Source of the DNA: Puccinia triticina
Taxonomy: Eukaryota > Basidiomycota > Pucciniomycetes > Pucciniales > Pucciniaceae
Reading direction: 5' to 3'
Length of the DNA stretch: 64,000 nt
Assembly (NCBI RefSeq): GCF_026914185.1
Contig: NC_070564.1
Span: forward strand, 868,001 to 932,000
The translations under genes and the position numbers were made by a program. Under the pieces are notes generated by a model. The model saw only the letters and a list, made by a program, of their open reading frames with translations. It searched no databases and had not been told where the DNA came from. Shown here piece by piece: positions 12,406-24,163 of this stretch. The first letter of the stretch is position 1; the number at the start of each line of letters is the position of its first letter.

Positions 12406-12766
12406 GGTGTTCAAAGTTGGTTTGCATAAATCACAAAATCATGAAATCTTTTTTGCAGGGGATATGACTGTCTGATCAGAGGTGGGCCAGCTATGCTAAC
12501 ATTAGCGCTAGCGTAGCGTAGTGTTAGCTTTTTTAAGCTATGCTACGGTGGTGCTAGTGTTAGTGGCCGGATTTTCCCGCTAACACTACAGCAAAACTGG
12601 CCTCCTGTTAGCGCCGCTACACTAACGCTAAGTGGCCCTGTAGCGTAGTGTAGCGTAGCGGCCCAGCGTTGGGCTGATTATGTAATAAAAAATTTCCTCA
12701 CCAAAATCTTTTTATGATTTTATGATTTATGCATGCATAAAGTTATGCAAACCAACTTTGAACACC
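12406..12766. repeat. MITE of the GGTGTTCAAAGTTG family, carrying a nested MITE
   Basis: The ends are inverted: GGTGTTCAAAGTTGGTTTGC on the left and the complement of GCAAACCAACTTTGAACACC on the right. Both arms continue with AT-rich ATCATAAAATCATG-like sequence. A different element (12483-12674) sits inside. Other members are at 12928-13121 and 50124-53413. Confidence 0.8.
12483..12674. repeat. Nested TIR element, TAGCGTAGC family
   Basis: The inverted ends GTGGGCCAGCTATGCTAAC and GTAGCGTAGCGGCCCAGC enclose GCTA/TAGC-rich sequence. The flanks CTGATCAG and CTGATTAT agree at 6 of 8 bases, a possible decayed 8-bp duplication. The family recurs at 24164-25224 and 61404-61734. Confidence 0.7.
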
Positions 12767-12927
12767 ATAATTATAGGTTGTAATTGAGTTATCCTTAAAA
12801 AATGATACAGTTCTATAAAACATTGCATGAGGTCCTGTGATACTTCCTCATAAATTATGACAGACTTCCAATTGACTTCTGAATAATTTATCAATCATTT
12901 CCTAATACACATCTGACTGAAATCTAA

Positions 12928-13121
12928 GGTGTTCAAAGTTGAAATCATGAAGTTTTCAATACATAAAATCATAAAATCATAAAACTTTCAAGTGATGATT
13001 TCATATGTATCATTCTAGAAATGCTGCTCTAATTTGAGTGCTTGGGTGCAACATATTTTTTTCAGCTTAAATTTTATGATTTAATGGTGTTATGATTTTA
13101 TGCAAGTCAACTTTGAACACC
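12928..13121. repeat. MITE of the GGTGTTCAAAGTTG family (intact reference copy)
   Basis: A short element with inverted GGTGTTCAAAGTTG / CAACTTTGAACACC ends, flanked on both sides by CTAA. On its complement it aligns without gaps through the point where the Helitron is inserted in the copy at 50124-53413, so it serves as the empty-site reference. Confidence 0.8.
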
Positions 13122-14140
13122 CTAATCAGACCCAGAACAACATAAAATTACAGTCAGGCACTCTCTGGAGAGTGCGTCAAATTCTCCCCTGGTGATAGCT
13201 CATGTGAATAAGGTGGCAGAATATGGTCCATGAGGAAGCCAAAACAACATCTTCACAAATCACACAAAAGGCCTGTAATGAGGACAGCATCAGACAAGTT
13301 TGGGTATGTATCTGACAGTCACTTATCTTCAAATACAGATGCCTGAAGGATAATATAAAATTCAAAATGATACTATCAGGAGTTACAGATGAGTTGCACT
13401 GAACTCATCATACTCTTATACAATAGTTGCTAATAATTTTGCCAACAAAGTTGAACACAAGTTACCCACCCACATTGAACTGAATTCTGACCAAGTCAAA
13501 GATAAAGTTACGGTCTGGCACTCTCTAGAGAGTGCCACACTTTCTCCCCTGGTGACACAATTGTAGCGGGCATCAACTCTCCCCCAGAGAGGTATAAAAC
13601 CAGGCCATAACAGTACATATAAAACAATAGCTAGACAGATATAGCGGAATGTGAAATCAATAGCACTTTAAAAAAATAGCCTCATAGGCTGAGAGAGACC
13701 AGAAGGCAGCACAGACCAAAAGTACCAGGGCACCTCCAGTGCCCTTGCCTCACGTAAGTCAGAGTGGGTGTGCCACCCCTCAGACGTCTGAGGCACAGCT
13801 GTGGAGCACGCATGCCGCAATCCTCCCTTGCTAACTTAACACAAGACCCCCACTTTGGAGGGCCCTGGTACAGCCTGGGCTGGCGCAAAGCACAACCTCC
13901 AAAGGAGGGACTTGGGACTAATGTCCACATTTTGGCATGAGAGATTCCAATCTTCCAAATGTTTTTGCAGGCAATTTTGTGAGGACAGGGACATGAAGCC
14001 AAGATGTTCAGCTGTCTTGACCCTTCAGGGCTCCAGCAGAGGCTGCCTAATTTTCTCTGTGTGAAGGGAGAAAGGAAAAAATGGCATAAAAAGCCACAAA
14101 AGCCCCAATCTCTCAGGCAAGAAGTGTGACATAAGTCATA
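13122..14140. other. Gene-free stretch with a direct repeat
   Basis: Two copies of a ~50-bp block (about 13147 and 13508), each with GGCACTCTCT-GAGAGTGC followed by TTCTCCCCTGGTGA, lie 360 bp apart. No gene was recognised. The small ORFs at 13682-14064 overlap on opposite strands without homology I know. Confidence 0.4.
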
Positions 14141-14358
14141 ACACTGCCAACATAATTGGCTAGGTTGAGGTTATCCCAGTTAAACTGGGATGACCTCAAC
14201 CAATTTAAACTTGGTTGATCTCAACTGATGAAATATAAATCCAAGGTACCCCCCTGGGTTTCATATTTCATTGGATGAGATCAACCCATTTTAAATTGGT
14301 TGAGTGCATCCCAGTTAAACTGGGATGTCTTCATCCCAGTCAAATATGCTGGCAGTGT
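14141..14358. repeat. MITE with ACACTGCC termini
   Basis: A 218-bp palindromic element. ACACTGCCAACATA opens it and the complement of TATGCTGGCAGTGT closes it. Both arms contain the palindrome ATCCCAGTTAAACTGGGAT and AACCAATTTAAA. ATA flanks both ends. Confidence 0.75.
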
Positions 14359-14400
14359 ATAAATCCCTCCGTCGGAGGTCGCTTCGCTCCCCCGAGGAGG
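14359..14400. repeat. 40-bp foldback remnant
   Basis: TCCCTCCGTCGGAGG reads into GGAGCGAAGCGACC on the complement and closes with CCGAGGAGGGA, forming a near-complete hairpin. It looks like the fused ends of a decayed palindromic element. Confidence 0.4.
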
Positions 14401-14823
14401 GACTTAGTTAAGTTGGACTCCCTTGCGGCGTCTAGGTCTGAATGGATTTAAAAGATCGAGCGTCCTCATAGTGTAGTGTAACTTGAGGAAAATTGGATGT
14501 ATGCGCATTTCTCCTGTGCACCGAGAGCTCCTATGAGCCAACGTGGGATCTGGGATTCCACCACGCCTCATCCGGAGTTCCCTCAAGGCTCATCCGTATC
14601 CTCGCGATACATTCTTTTTGGTCTGATCCCCGCAACGTAACAGCATTAGAGAAGTTTTATTAATCGATGCCTCTTTCCAAAGCATCACACCGGAATATAC
14701 CACGTCCGCCCTACCATATACCCCGTCCGCCCTACCATTTACCATTTCGCCCAGCCAAGCTTTTGAGGAATAAGAACACTGTGTCGTTAGCCCTACATCT
14801 CCCGGTTCCAATCCTGGTGCAAG

Positions 14824-17800
14824 ATGCTTCGCAAACTCCGACCCCTAGAGAAGAAGCTTTCAACTGCCTTCAGCCTCAAGTCTAAGAAAAGTCAGCATTC
14901 CATCACATCTGCTAAATCTGGCCACTCGCGTCAAGGGGATAATCAACAGCCGGGAGCAGTGATACCCGATGGCGCGTCGACTCGAGAGCCCCCGCTTGGC
15001 ACCCGGGATGATTCTTCTTACCACGGCCATGAGTCTGGAAAAAGATTTCAGCAAAATGCACCATGTGAGCATCCGAATGAAGTTTCCAAAGACTCCCTGG
15101 CTTCTCGATACCGCCGTGCGGTAAATGACAGTGTTCCGGAAACATTGAATGTTACGGGGGCCGCCGAAGAACAAGAACCCTTGAACGCCGTGGATACGGG
15201 ATCCTCATCCTCAGGCGATGAGTCGCATTTCGACTGGAATCAAACCGACGAATCAGAACTTGACGAATCCGAACGGCAGGAGCGAGACGAGCGAAAGCGG
15301 CGCGAGGTACAAGGGCAAGAAGAGCATGAACATACCATCCGTCATGCCAAGCGCCTTAGGAGATTTTATCTCTTCTTGATGAAACTTTCAGCGCCAGTCA
15401 GGACTACGATTATAGGTTTCTTGGGGGCTAGCACTGCCATGACGTTGAGTAAAAAGCTCTATTAAATATCTACCTGATCCCCACAAAATTTTGTCTCTCA
15501 TCGAGCATTTCGGGTATTTACAGGCCAGCGATCCTTGTGTGGTTAAGGTTTACTGATCTATCTGCTAGAAACCATGTTCTAGCATGGTCCATATGGCTTA
15601 GTATTAGCTTTGCTGCCTCATGTGCAACATCGATAATTGTCGATGTCCTGCCTTCGATTGCGATGAAACTTTTTGACCTGCTTTATGGCTCAAAGCCCGA
15701 ATCGTTAAAGACTCAAGCTGAATTGTGGATCAATGTCAGGTTTTATACCAAGTTGGCTTTGGGCCTGGCGTCGTAAGTCATCCAACTCTTCTCATCACTC
15801 TATCAATCAACCTCCGTGGAAGCTCTAAGTCTCCGCGCACTTTCGTATAGGTATTGGGTGACTTTGTCCGTAATGTTTTCTCACGTCTTCCACCTTCGTG
15901 AAGACTCGCATTTACATTATTTCGGTTGGGTGAAGAAGGTTCGCTGGATTTCTTACTTTTCTAAAAACTACGCTCTATTACTATCCCGAGAGTCCAAGCT
16001 AAGTATGTAAGTTCCGACCATTGAATACAACTAGGCTACCGCGGGGTTGTTTACAGCAGGAGTAGTGTTGCTCTGTGAAAAAGTAAGCCATTCATCACGA
16101 TTGCAGTCCGAACATAAGTTAAGTTGACCCTTGTCTTTGAAATTCTCGAAAAAGGTTTTACTACAAGTGATCCAATTGAATTTTCATCGAACTAGCTTGA
16201 AAGCTAGGCTCGAGGAAAATGAACAAGCCCTTGTAAGTATCCTTAAAATTTCTTATATGCAACATCCATTCATGAACGAGGGAGACAAGAAAAAAGAACT
16301 GACCCTGTTCTGGCAAACGTTCTGCCCCGACCGTCGAGCCAGTGGGCTTTGGACCAATTGGCGGCTGCAAAAGGGATCTCACATTCTCCCAAGAAGCGAA
16401 ACTCGAAGTTTCTAAGTAATTGGTCTTATGATCGCATGAAGAGTGGAAGGTGGTCTTCTCCGACCAAAGGTTCCACAATAGTTGATGTTCCGAGTACGCC
16501 GATAGGATCTAGAACGGTTTTTTCGGGAGAAAAGCGTAAGTATTTGCTTGCATTTTTAACTAGTTGGCACATTCTTATTCTCTATAAATGTGCCTAGGGA
16601 CTCCTGAGAAGAGAAACCCAGGTGGTATGACATGCCTCGAACCGGGCAATGAACTTGGATTGATAAGACCGCAACAGAAGAGACGCAGATCTTCCAATCT
16701 TCTGATGTTCGCCGACCACGTTACCACAGCGCTCAATTCAGCTCTCAAAAATGGAAACGGACCCACAGGTGGCACGGTGTCAACCCACTCCGCCAAAAAG
16801 CTAGCCAAAAAACTGTTTGAAGGTCTAGACGAGGACAGGGGAGGTGTGAGTAAGAAGTACAAGACAAACCGGTAGTGATTTGGATTGAGATTTATTGTGT
16901 TTTTTTTTTTTGCTAAAATTAGGTGATCACGCGGAACGAATTCGAGCCATTCTTCAAAACCGCCAGTGATGCTACAAGGGCATTCAAACTATTTGATAAA
17001 GATGGCAATGGTGACATCGATCGCAAGGAGATGCGCAACGCCGTTGTCAGAATCTACAAGGAGAGAAGGGCTTTGGCGATTGGATTGAAGGTATGTAGAC
17101 AGACAATCGGAACGTCAAATCTGTTTGGAAATTTAATCAAAAATATTGCAACACGACAGGATATGTCTTCCGCAGTTTCTAAATTGGATGTGTGAGTGAA
17201 TTTCTCTTGTGCTTCTGCGACTGTGTACTGACATAAAATTTGGATTTATGTTTTTCATAAGGGTTTTGATTTCATTGGCCTGTCTTCTCACGATTTTCAT
17301 ATGGTTCTTCATCTTCAACCCCCAAGGAACATCTGCTCAGTTGGTACCGATGGCCACAATTATTCTAGGATTCTCCTTCAGTAAGCTATGCTCCAAAAGC
17401 AAACGTTTAGATCGTTAACTGATCTCAACTCTGCGACACAGTATTTGGTAACGCGGCAAAGAATCTTTTCGAGGTAATCACGATTTCAGCTTCAAACATA
17501 AAAATACGCACACCGTTAACAAACTGATGCCAAAAAACAAAAAACTCACAAATTCTTGGACAGAGTATGCTTTTTATTTTCAGCATACATCCATATGACG
17601 TTGGGGACCTTGTTTTCATAGGTTTGTGATGGAATTGAGCTGAAAAAAGTGAATCACGTCGCCAACACTTCCAACTGAGCGCATTTTACTTTCCGTAGAT
17701 AATACTCATATGTATGTGATGGAGTTCGGGCTTTTTTCAACAACTTTTCAGAGAGTGGACGGACAGGTCGTTGTGGCTCCTAACTCGCTTCTCATTGGAA

Positions 17801-18727
17801 AAAAGCACATCATCAATATTCGTCGAAGTGGCCCGATGTGGGAAACGGTCAGGCAGTCGAAAATAAAATAAATCATGCAAATCAAAATAGTTGACAATTT
17901 GAATTCATTACAGACCGAAGTCATGGTCGGCTTTGACACTCCTTTAGAGGTGCTGCACGAATTTCGGGCAAAGTTGAGGCAATATGTAATCGATAACCCT
18001 CGAGAGTGGAAGGGAGGGTAAGCATTGTCTTACCTTTGCACCAGTCAACGGGTGCAACCCAGAAATCAAAAACAAAATACCCATTAAATGTAACAAACCT
18101 CCTCCTCATCTTCACCAAATAGGCTGGATGTCAACATTGATTTTATCAATAATCAAAATCTGATTCAGTAAGTCACTTGGGTCATTTTTTTACCGAAAGC
18201 TGGTGATGTTGAAATTTCCGGCCCAAAATTTCCAGACTCATTGTTGCGATGGAGCATAAAACGAATTGGCAGGATTGGGGTGCTCGATGGAATCGTCGTA
18301 CCTTTATCATGAAGGTAAACCTCATTGTAATCACTATTCCATCGCCGAATGAATGGGAGGAAGTTGACAGTTTCTTGATTCATCTTACACAGGAAATGAA
18401 GCGGATCATGAATAGCTTGAACATATCCTATAAGCTACCACCACAAGTAAATAGATTCCTCTGCGTACTATAAGTTAAATTGTAGGAATCCTAACAACAC
18501 CCTTTTTATAATGTCCCAAACAGCCTATATCATTACTCCCGCAACGACCTGGGCTTCGCCAGGTTTCGTCGAAGCTTGAAAACAGTTCGATTCAATCTCA
18601 CTACCCGAGAGCTGGAGCTCGCTCACTTTCCTCCAGCCTCGCAACCACCAATCGCTCAGGAAACCCCTCGCGCCCCATGCAAAGCGATCATTCTTTACCT
18701 TCATTGCAACTTCCAAGGGCACTGTAG
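14824..18727 (+). CDS. EF-hand MscS-type mechanosensitive ion channel (copy B, complete)
   Basis: This is the complete tandem paralogue of the channel gene at 1-2368. Eighteen exons give 869 codons plus TAG: 14824-15443, 15524-15772, 15851-16002, 16057-16082, 16155-16232, 16343-16535, 16598-16845, 16923-17090, 17160-17191, 17262-17380, 17442-17473, 17564-17621, 17699-17847, 17914-18017, 18123-18167, 18236-18314, 18393-18446 and 18524-18727. The summed length is a multiple of three. The N-terminus is a long acidic cytosolic region (SSSSGDESHFDWNQ) followed by membrane segments in exons 2-4 (FAASCATSIIVDVLP). The EF-hand loop DKDGNGDIDRKE is in the exon at 16923, then the pore helix and MscS beta domain (HPYDVGDLVFI, NSLLIGKKHIINIRRSG). 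The third exon's 3' end is the least certain junction. In the family these channels sit in endoplasmic reticulum or plasma membrane and link calcium to hypo-osmotic stress. The start is the first ATG of the long first exon. Confidence 0.88.
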
Positions 18728-19794
18728 ATTTCCAATTCCTGCATCAGTTCCTCAGCAGCGTTCTAGGTTCCCGACTTTTTTCAGTGTCAATGATAGCTTT
18801 GAGCTACTGCGTGAAATACTGTTGTCGTTTTCGGTGAAGATGGAATTGTCGATTTTCAATTCCATCCTGGTAGAAGTCTATGCTCGTCGCACTTGCTGCA
18901 ATCATTTCTGATTTATCGCGTATCAAATGAAAATCTTAGCCGTTCTTTCTCTGTAATACTTGGTAGAATTCAGTGCAGTGCGCCTTGCTTAAATATTTCT
19001 TTTACAATTTTTGTGGTACTGATCATACGTGGAAGTAGACCTTTTTTTGTATTTCTTGTTGTTGTCTCTTGTAACCAATTCCATTTAGTTTCTTATGTGT
19101 AATCAGTTCAATGAATGATTTGGCTTCATTTAAGACCGCATACCAAATTTGGATGGATGAATGTGCAAGTCTTTTACTGCCACCATCTTACCAAATCAAC
19201 CTCTTACGAAGCCTGACAGATCAGAAGCCTCAGGTTTGTTTCACAGCCTTGTCTTGTCATGATTAAGGCCCCGTTTGGAGCCGATATAATCCAGGCGATA
19301 TATGATTTTTTTTGCACGACATCCTATGTGACATCTGATCAGGTGCGCCAAAACTTGATCAGATGTCACAAGTTTCCAGATTATATCGCGCAATTATATC
19401 GGCTCCAAACGGGGCCTAAATATTAAATACATGATCCCAACAATTGGGCATTGATCTTGGCATCCACTAGGTATTGTTCAAGTCATAGATATTGTCTGTT
19501 TTAAGGGATTCTACGCGTGTGAAGGGATAAATATGTACAGGTGAAGAAAAGACAGAGCTGCTTATAGAATCGAGTTTTATTTTGGAACTAATGATCGTTG
19601 GTTTGATGAAGTCTGGCATCTGCTGATATATATTGATTTAGCATTTATATAATTGGCTTTATGTATGAAGGGGGGTTCATGGACGAATCATCCGCACTAT
19701 TCTATGACCGAGAAGTACATGATTTCTTTGATAACTGAGGAATGATAAAATTCAAGACAAGAGGAATAGAAAACCCTGCATTGCTGATATTGTT
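18728..19794. other. Intergenic space between convergent genes
   Basis: Downstream regions of the channel gene (+) and the cysteine-rich receptor gene (-) face each other here. Apart from the MITE at 19267-19416 I see nothing coding. A GGGGGGTTCATGG fragment at about 19671 resembles the ends of the MITE at 2489. Confidence 0.5.
19267..19416. repeat. PIF/Harbinger-like MITE with TAA target duplication
   Basis: A 150-bp element. GGCCCCGTTTGGAGCCGATA opens it and its exact complement closes it, with TAA immediately outside both ends (19264-19266, 19417-19419). TIR type and a 3-bp TAA duplication fit the PIF/Harbinger superfamily. Confidence 0.85.
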
Positions 19795-22685
19795 TTATTT
19801 TGGCTGACTAGAGAGTAGCTTAGTTGATTTGAAAGAACCTATCGATGGATGGGAACCAAGCTGTGGGCGGAAGGGATGGTTTGGTTGCCTTCCCATTCCG
19901 CCTTCGAACCAAACACTTCCCTGGACAGTTCTGCATTGTTCCCTGAAACTATTTGTACTCTCGGAATCATTTGCTACTTGACTACCAAGAGGGAGATCAA
20001 TGATGCTAGCAGGCTGGTTGGTGCGAGTCTGATGTTCACTGTGGCTGTATATCGACATACTTTCGCGTTCCCAATCTTCCACTCGAGCGTCTGTGGGAAC
20101 GACCTTTCGCTTAATCTTGAATTCGCTTGGAGTTGGTGTCTGTGGCGAAAGCCTCGAGGTGAGTGGCGCAGACATCGTTTCGTCGCTCCAATCTGGTCGA
20201 TAGCTTTCTTGCATCACCGCTCCATCCAGCTGATGCAGCTTGATGTCGGATGTCGCCAGCTCATCTCCAAATTGTTTTGTCTTTTGCTTCCGCTTGTTCC
20301 GTTGCCAAAGTCTCCAGCTCAGAAGGAAGAAGGCACCGAGCGTAACCGATAGCAATATAGTAACTAGTATGATTAACCAAGCAGGAATGCCCTTAGGTGC
20401 AGATCCATTTTCTGAGCTGGCGGCAAGCAGATCTTGCAAACAGACTCCCCAATCGGTAACAATTTGTGTCCTGTTGCCCGCACACGAGCTAGCACGACAC
20501 CTGCCCTCCTGGAGTATGTCTCCCGCTTTGCAGCTCAGGCAATCACCAGGTCCGAGTCCGCTGCACGTCTCACAAGAAGCTTCACAAGGGGAGCAGCGAC
20601 CTCCCGCATTGAGATCGGCGAATTTTCCTTTCGGGCAGGCCATGGCGCATGTTTGAGTCCCGGGATCGAATGCTGGTCTAGTTTTCGGGCAGCTTTGGCA
20701 AGCTGTTGGGGACTGAGTGCAATTTCCGCAGGATGTCGAGCAAGGTAAGCAGACGTTGATTCCTTTAGGTGCCAGTGGCGTATCGTTGGTCGTCATACTG
20801 GCGAAGGTGCCGGCCGGGCATGCATCCGTACACGTTCCGGAGACGAGCAATATATTAGGATATGCGCACGTGATACATTGGGGATGGGTCCCGTCTTGTG
20901 ATATACTACAAGATGAACACCCGTTGGGGCAGGGAGAGCAGTGGCCATGGAGATCATCGTAAGTACCGTTCGGACAAATGCCAACACATTGACCCACCGA
21001 TCCCCCAGGCCGATCTGGTAGAAGTAGAGCACCTTCGACGCATGCCGAGCAGACTGCACCGTTACTGCTAGTCGATGCGGGATGGAGTAAAGAGAATCCA
21101 GGAATGGCAGCGGCCGCGCAAAGACGTGGAGCAGGATCGCAGATTCCTTTGCTTTGATTGAAGAGGAATAGACTACCGGATGGGGAGGAACAGACACCCG
21201 TATTAGAATCGACATCAACGCAAGAGGCTCCTAAGGTGTTATTTTCGATTTGACCGATGGAAAGAAGTGCCTTGGGTGAAGGGCATTGAGTGCATGAATT
21301 TGCTGAAGCTCCAAAACAGTTTTTGCAGCTAGAATCACAGTGGGCACATGTGGAATTCTGAGAGTTGAAGAAACCATCGCTGCAAGAAGTAGGCGCAGCG
21401 CCATTCAAGTTAAGCGTTGAAGGAACGCAAGTTTTCGAATCGTTCTTCGAGAGCTGGAAGCCCTGAATGCAGGACTGGCAGACGGCAGAAGGACCTTCGC
21501 AAGATGCGCAAGCAGGACCACACGCTGTCAAGAGCGGAAAGTTAGCATTTAGACATACCCCAAGCCAAAGAGAATCGACCAGAAAGATCCCAGGAACTCA
21601 CCGACGCATTCCCCACGAGAGTCAAGAAAAAAACCAGACTGGCAGCTGGCACACAGTGTTCCGTTTGATGATGTAGTCCATCCAGCAGAGCAAAGACAGC
21701 TTGTGTCACCCGCACAAACACCGTTCACGCAGTTGCATCCTGTGAGTAGAGCGGAAATGTATGGGAGATATCAAACTCCATCAGCAAAGAGCTCAAGTAA
21801 TTTTCGAATAAATCCATAGGACATTGACGCACTGCTTTGGGAAATAGACAATGGATTCTGTGTCCTGTTCAGAAAATTGAGCGAGATGCAGCGGCCGGTA
21901 CCAGTTACCCCATCATCACAGGTACTGGTTGATAAAGTATCACAGTTAGGACATCGTTGACAGTCGGGGCCGAAGTATCCATTCGCACACGAATCTGAAA
22001 TACTCAGAAGTGAAGCCAACAAGAAAAGCACGTAAATATTCAAGTGAAATGGAGATCAGAAGGTCACCACGGAGTTCTCACCGCAGCGTGGGCCTTTATA
22101 CCCCGTGTTGCACTCGCATGAAGATGTCGGCCGACGGCATTTTCCGCCGGAACCACAACCGCCAGGGCAATTGTTGGACTCGATTGACATCAACTCAAGA
22201 CCCTTAAGGCTCCACTGCTTTACGTTAGGGCAGCTATCGTGCACGACAATCCGAACATCTCCATTGATCCCGAAAGCAGCATGATAACCCTTTGCTAGTA
22301 AAAAGGAAGTCAGAGGCGCGTTGGAGTTGCCTACTTCTTCTCCGATAAGCTGTGGCTGGTCCTGATAAAGAGGAAGAGGGTAAGCAATCATAGGCGATAG
22401 TTGAGTAACGACTAGGGCGGCTTGTTGATCGATTGTAAAGCCCGGATTGGCGCGGACGCGAGCGGCATCGCGAAAACGTGAATAACTTCCGGGTGTGAGT
22501 AGCGTGCCAGTGAGAGGCTCTTCCCAGACCGCACCAGTGGATAGCTGGCTCACGGAACCATTGAGGCAAGCCTCCGGTGTGCAGAGCGAAGTAATGGCGG
22601 AACTAAGCACTCCTGAAGTGATCAGGACCTGTCCCAGAAACGCGAAGACAAGTAGTATCTTTTTTCCATCGACCTCCGGTATCAT
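19795..22685 (-). CDS. Secreted/membrane EGF- and furin-like cysteine-rich protein (receptor-type architecture)
   Basis: Four exons on the minus strand, 22685-22082, 21994-21833, 21739-21602 and 21524-19795, join in frame to 877 codons plus TAA, with GT-AG introns of 66-93 nt. The N-terminus carries a hydrophobic signal segment (ILLVFAFLGQVLITSGVLSS). Near residue 180 begins an EGF-like set (CPGGCGSGGKC, CECNTGYKGPRC, then CANGYFGPDC and CNCVNGVC). The last exon has furin-like CXXC repeats (ACGPACASCEGPSAVCQSC, SCKNCFGASANSCTQCPS, SCETCSGLGPGDCLSC). One transmembrane helix (IPAWLIILVTILLSVTLGAF) is followed by a basic stop-transfer RNKRKQKTK and a roughly 150-residue Ser/Thr-rich cytosolic tail. 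The layout suggests a surface adhesion or sensing protein. I see no kinase domain and cannot name a ligand. The donor of exon 2 (A|GTGCGT) is the weakest junction. Confidence 0.85.
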
Positions 22686-24163
22686 CTTGCAGCTCCGATA
22701 TATGTTTAGTGCCCGTCAAGTTGGAAGGGACTTGACGAGTGAGTTGTGTGTCCGGCAAGGGAGCTTGAATTGTTTACCAAGTGGTCAATAAAACAGAATA
22801 CGCTGTGCAGGCGGGATTATTGGGTGGGGTGGATATCGAGAAAGCCAATGTTTTTTTAAATGTTTAGCAGCTAGTTTCTAGATCAGGTGAGAGGATGAAG
22901 CTTTGGAGATGCAGGAGTAAGCAGAAAAGTGCGTGATAGGCTGTCGATGTTTGTCAGGGTGTTAAATCGAGAAACTGGAATTTGCGCTCAATCCCAAGTC
23001 CAGAAAACCTGGGACGTTGAGTGCTCTTGTCCGATCATTTAAAGGAATGAGACACGACAAAGCCAGGCGAGGAATGCCAGATGAAAGAAGGCACGGGACC
23101 AAAGCCAACTTGAGCTATCTGATGAACCGATAAAGGTTGCGGACCTCACCTTTAAGTTCAGTTGGCGCAAGAGCCTGAGCCTGAGGGTCAGAAACAACCG
23201 ACAACGGCGACTGGGACCTTCAATTTCACACCTCCTCTCATGAGACAATTATTGAGCGATGTATAAGCACCAAGGAGTTCGAGCGAAAGCTGGAGTCAAG
23301 GAGGATGTGGATACATAAACTGAAGGGGAATACCAGCCGGTTACCCTGCTCAGAATCCCCAGCACCTCGCTGGCAGGTAATGTATCCATGCACCGCGGGA
23401 TACTGTTTGTATGTGACGCAGCAGTTTCTTCCTTCACAGGACTGAGCAAGAGTGTAGAATCAGATACAACTGACAATATCCTTCCTTCTTTACCCCGTCC
23501 CTTTCAAAAGAAAAGAAAAGCAAGCCAATCCGCTCTATCGTTAGCCTCCTGAAAGTTAAACCTAAGCAGAACTGAGGTTATTGGGAAGGTATACACAGAA
23601 CAATGATGAAAGGGCACTTACAAATCGGACACATCCGCTCACATCCGCCGTTGACATCTGCACGAACATGACCGTCTAAAAAGAAGCTTGAATATGTATG
23701 TCAAGGCAACGGGCAGAGGGAAATTTGCAAGTTCACCCGGGCAATCCATAGGCAAAACCCAATGGTCAAGTGTCTTTAATTCACCAGGCGCAACAACTTC
23801 CAAATCCACTTTCCAACTCAGAAAGTATGCACAGTCACTTGTCTGCACCATCTCGAACAACTAGAAGGATTCGCCGGTTTTCTGAAGCACAGGGATGGGC
23901 CCAGGAGGCTCTCAGCTCTGGATAAATTTGGAAACCCAAAACTGCTAAAATTCGTATAGCTTGGGAGGGCCATATACACAGTAATGCACCTGTTTCATGC
24001 TTATGGTAACAGTGTAAGCGCATAACATTATTGGAAAATAGTGGTTCTCTTCACGTCGACTGAATTTTGGTAAATGATAGAGTACTTCCCATCAGCTAAT
24101 AGCAAAATGCTTGATTTGGAGGAGCGGGCTAAACCTTCCTGGAGGACTTCCCGTGCAAATTGC
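22686..24163. other. Upstream region of the cysteine-rich gene; no gene seen
   Basis: About 1.5 kb of unique-looking sequence without a supported ORF. The promoter of the minus-strand gene should lie just right of 22685. I could not identify a convincing TATA element. Confidence 0.4.

Noticed and set aside
20240..20748. Plus-strand ORFs over the cysteine-rich gene
   Set aside because: Complementary-strand shadows of the fourth exon.
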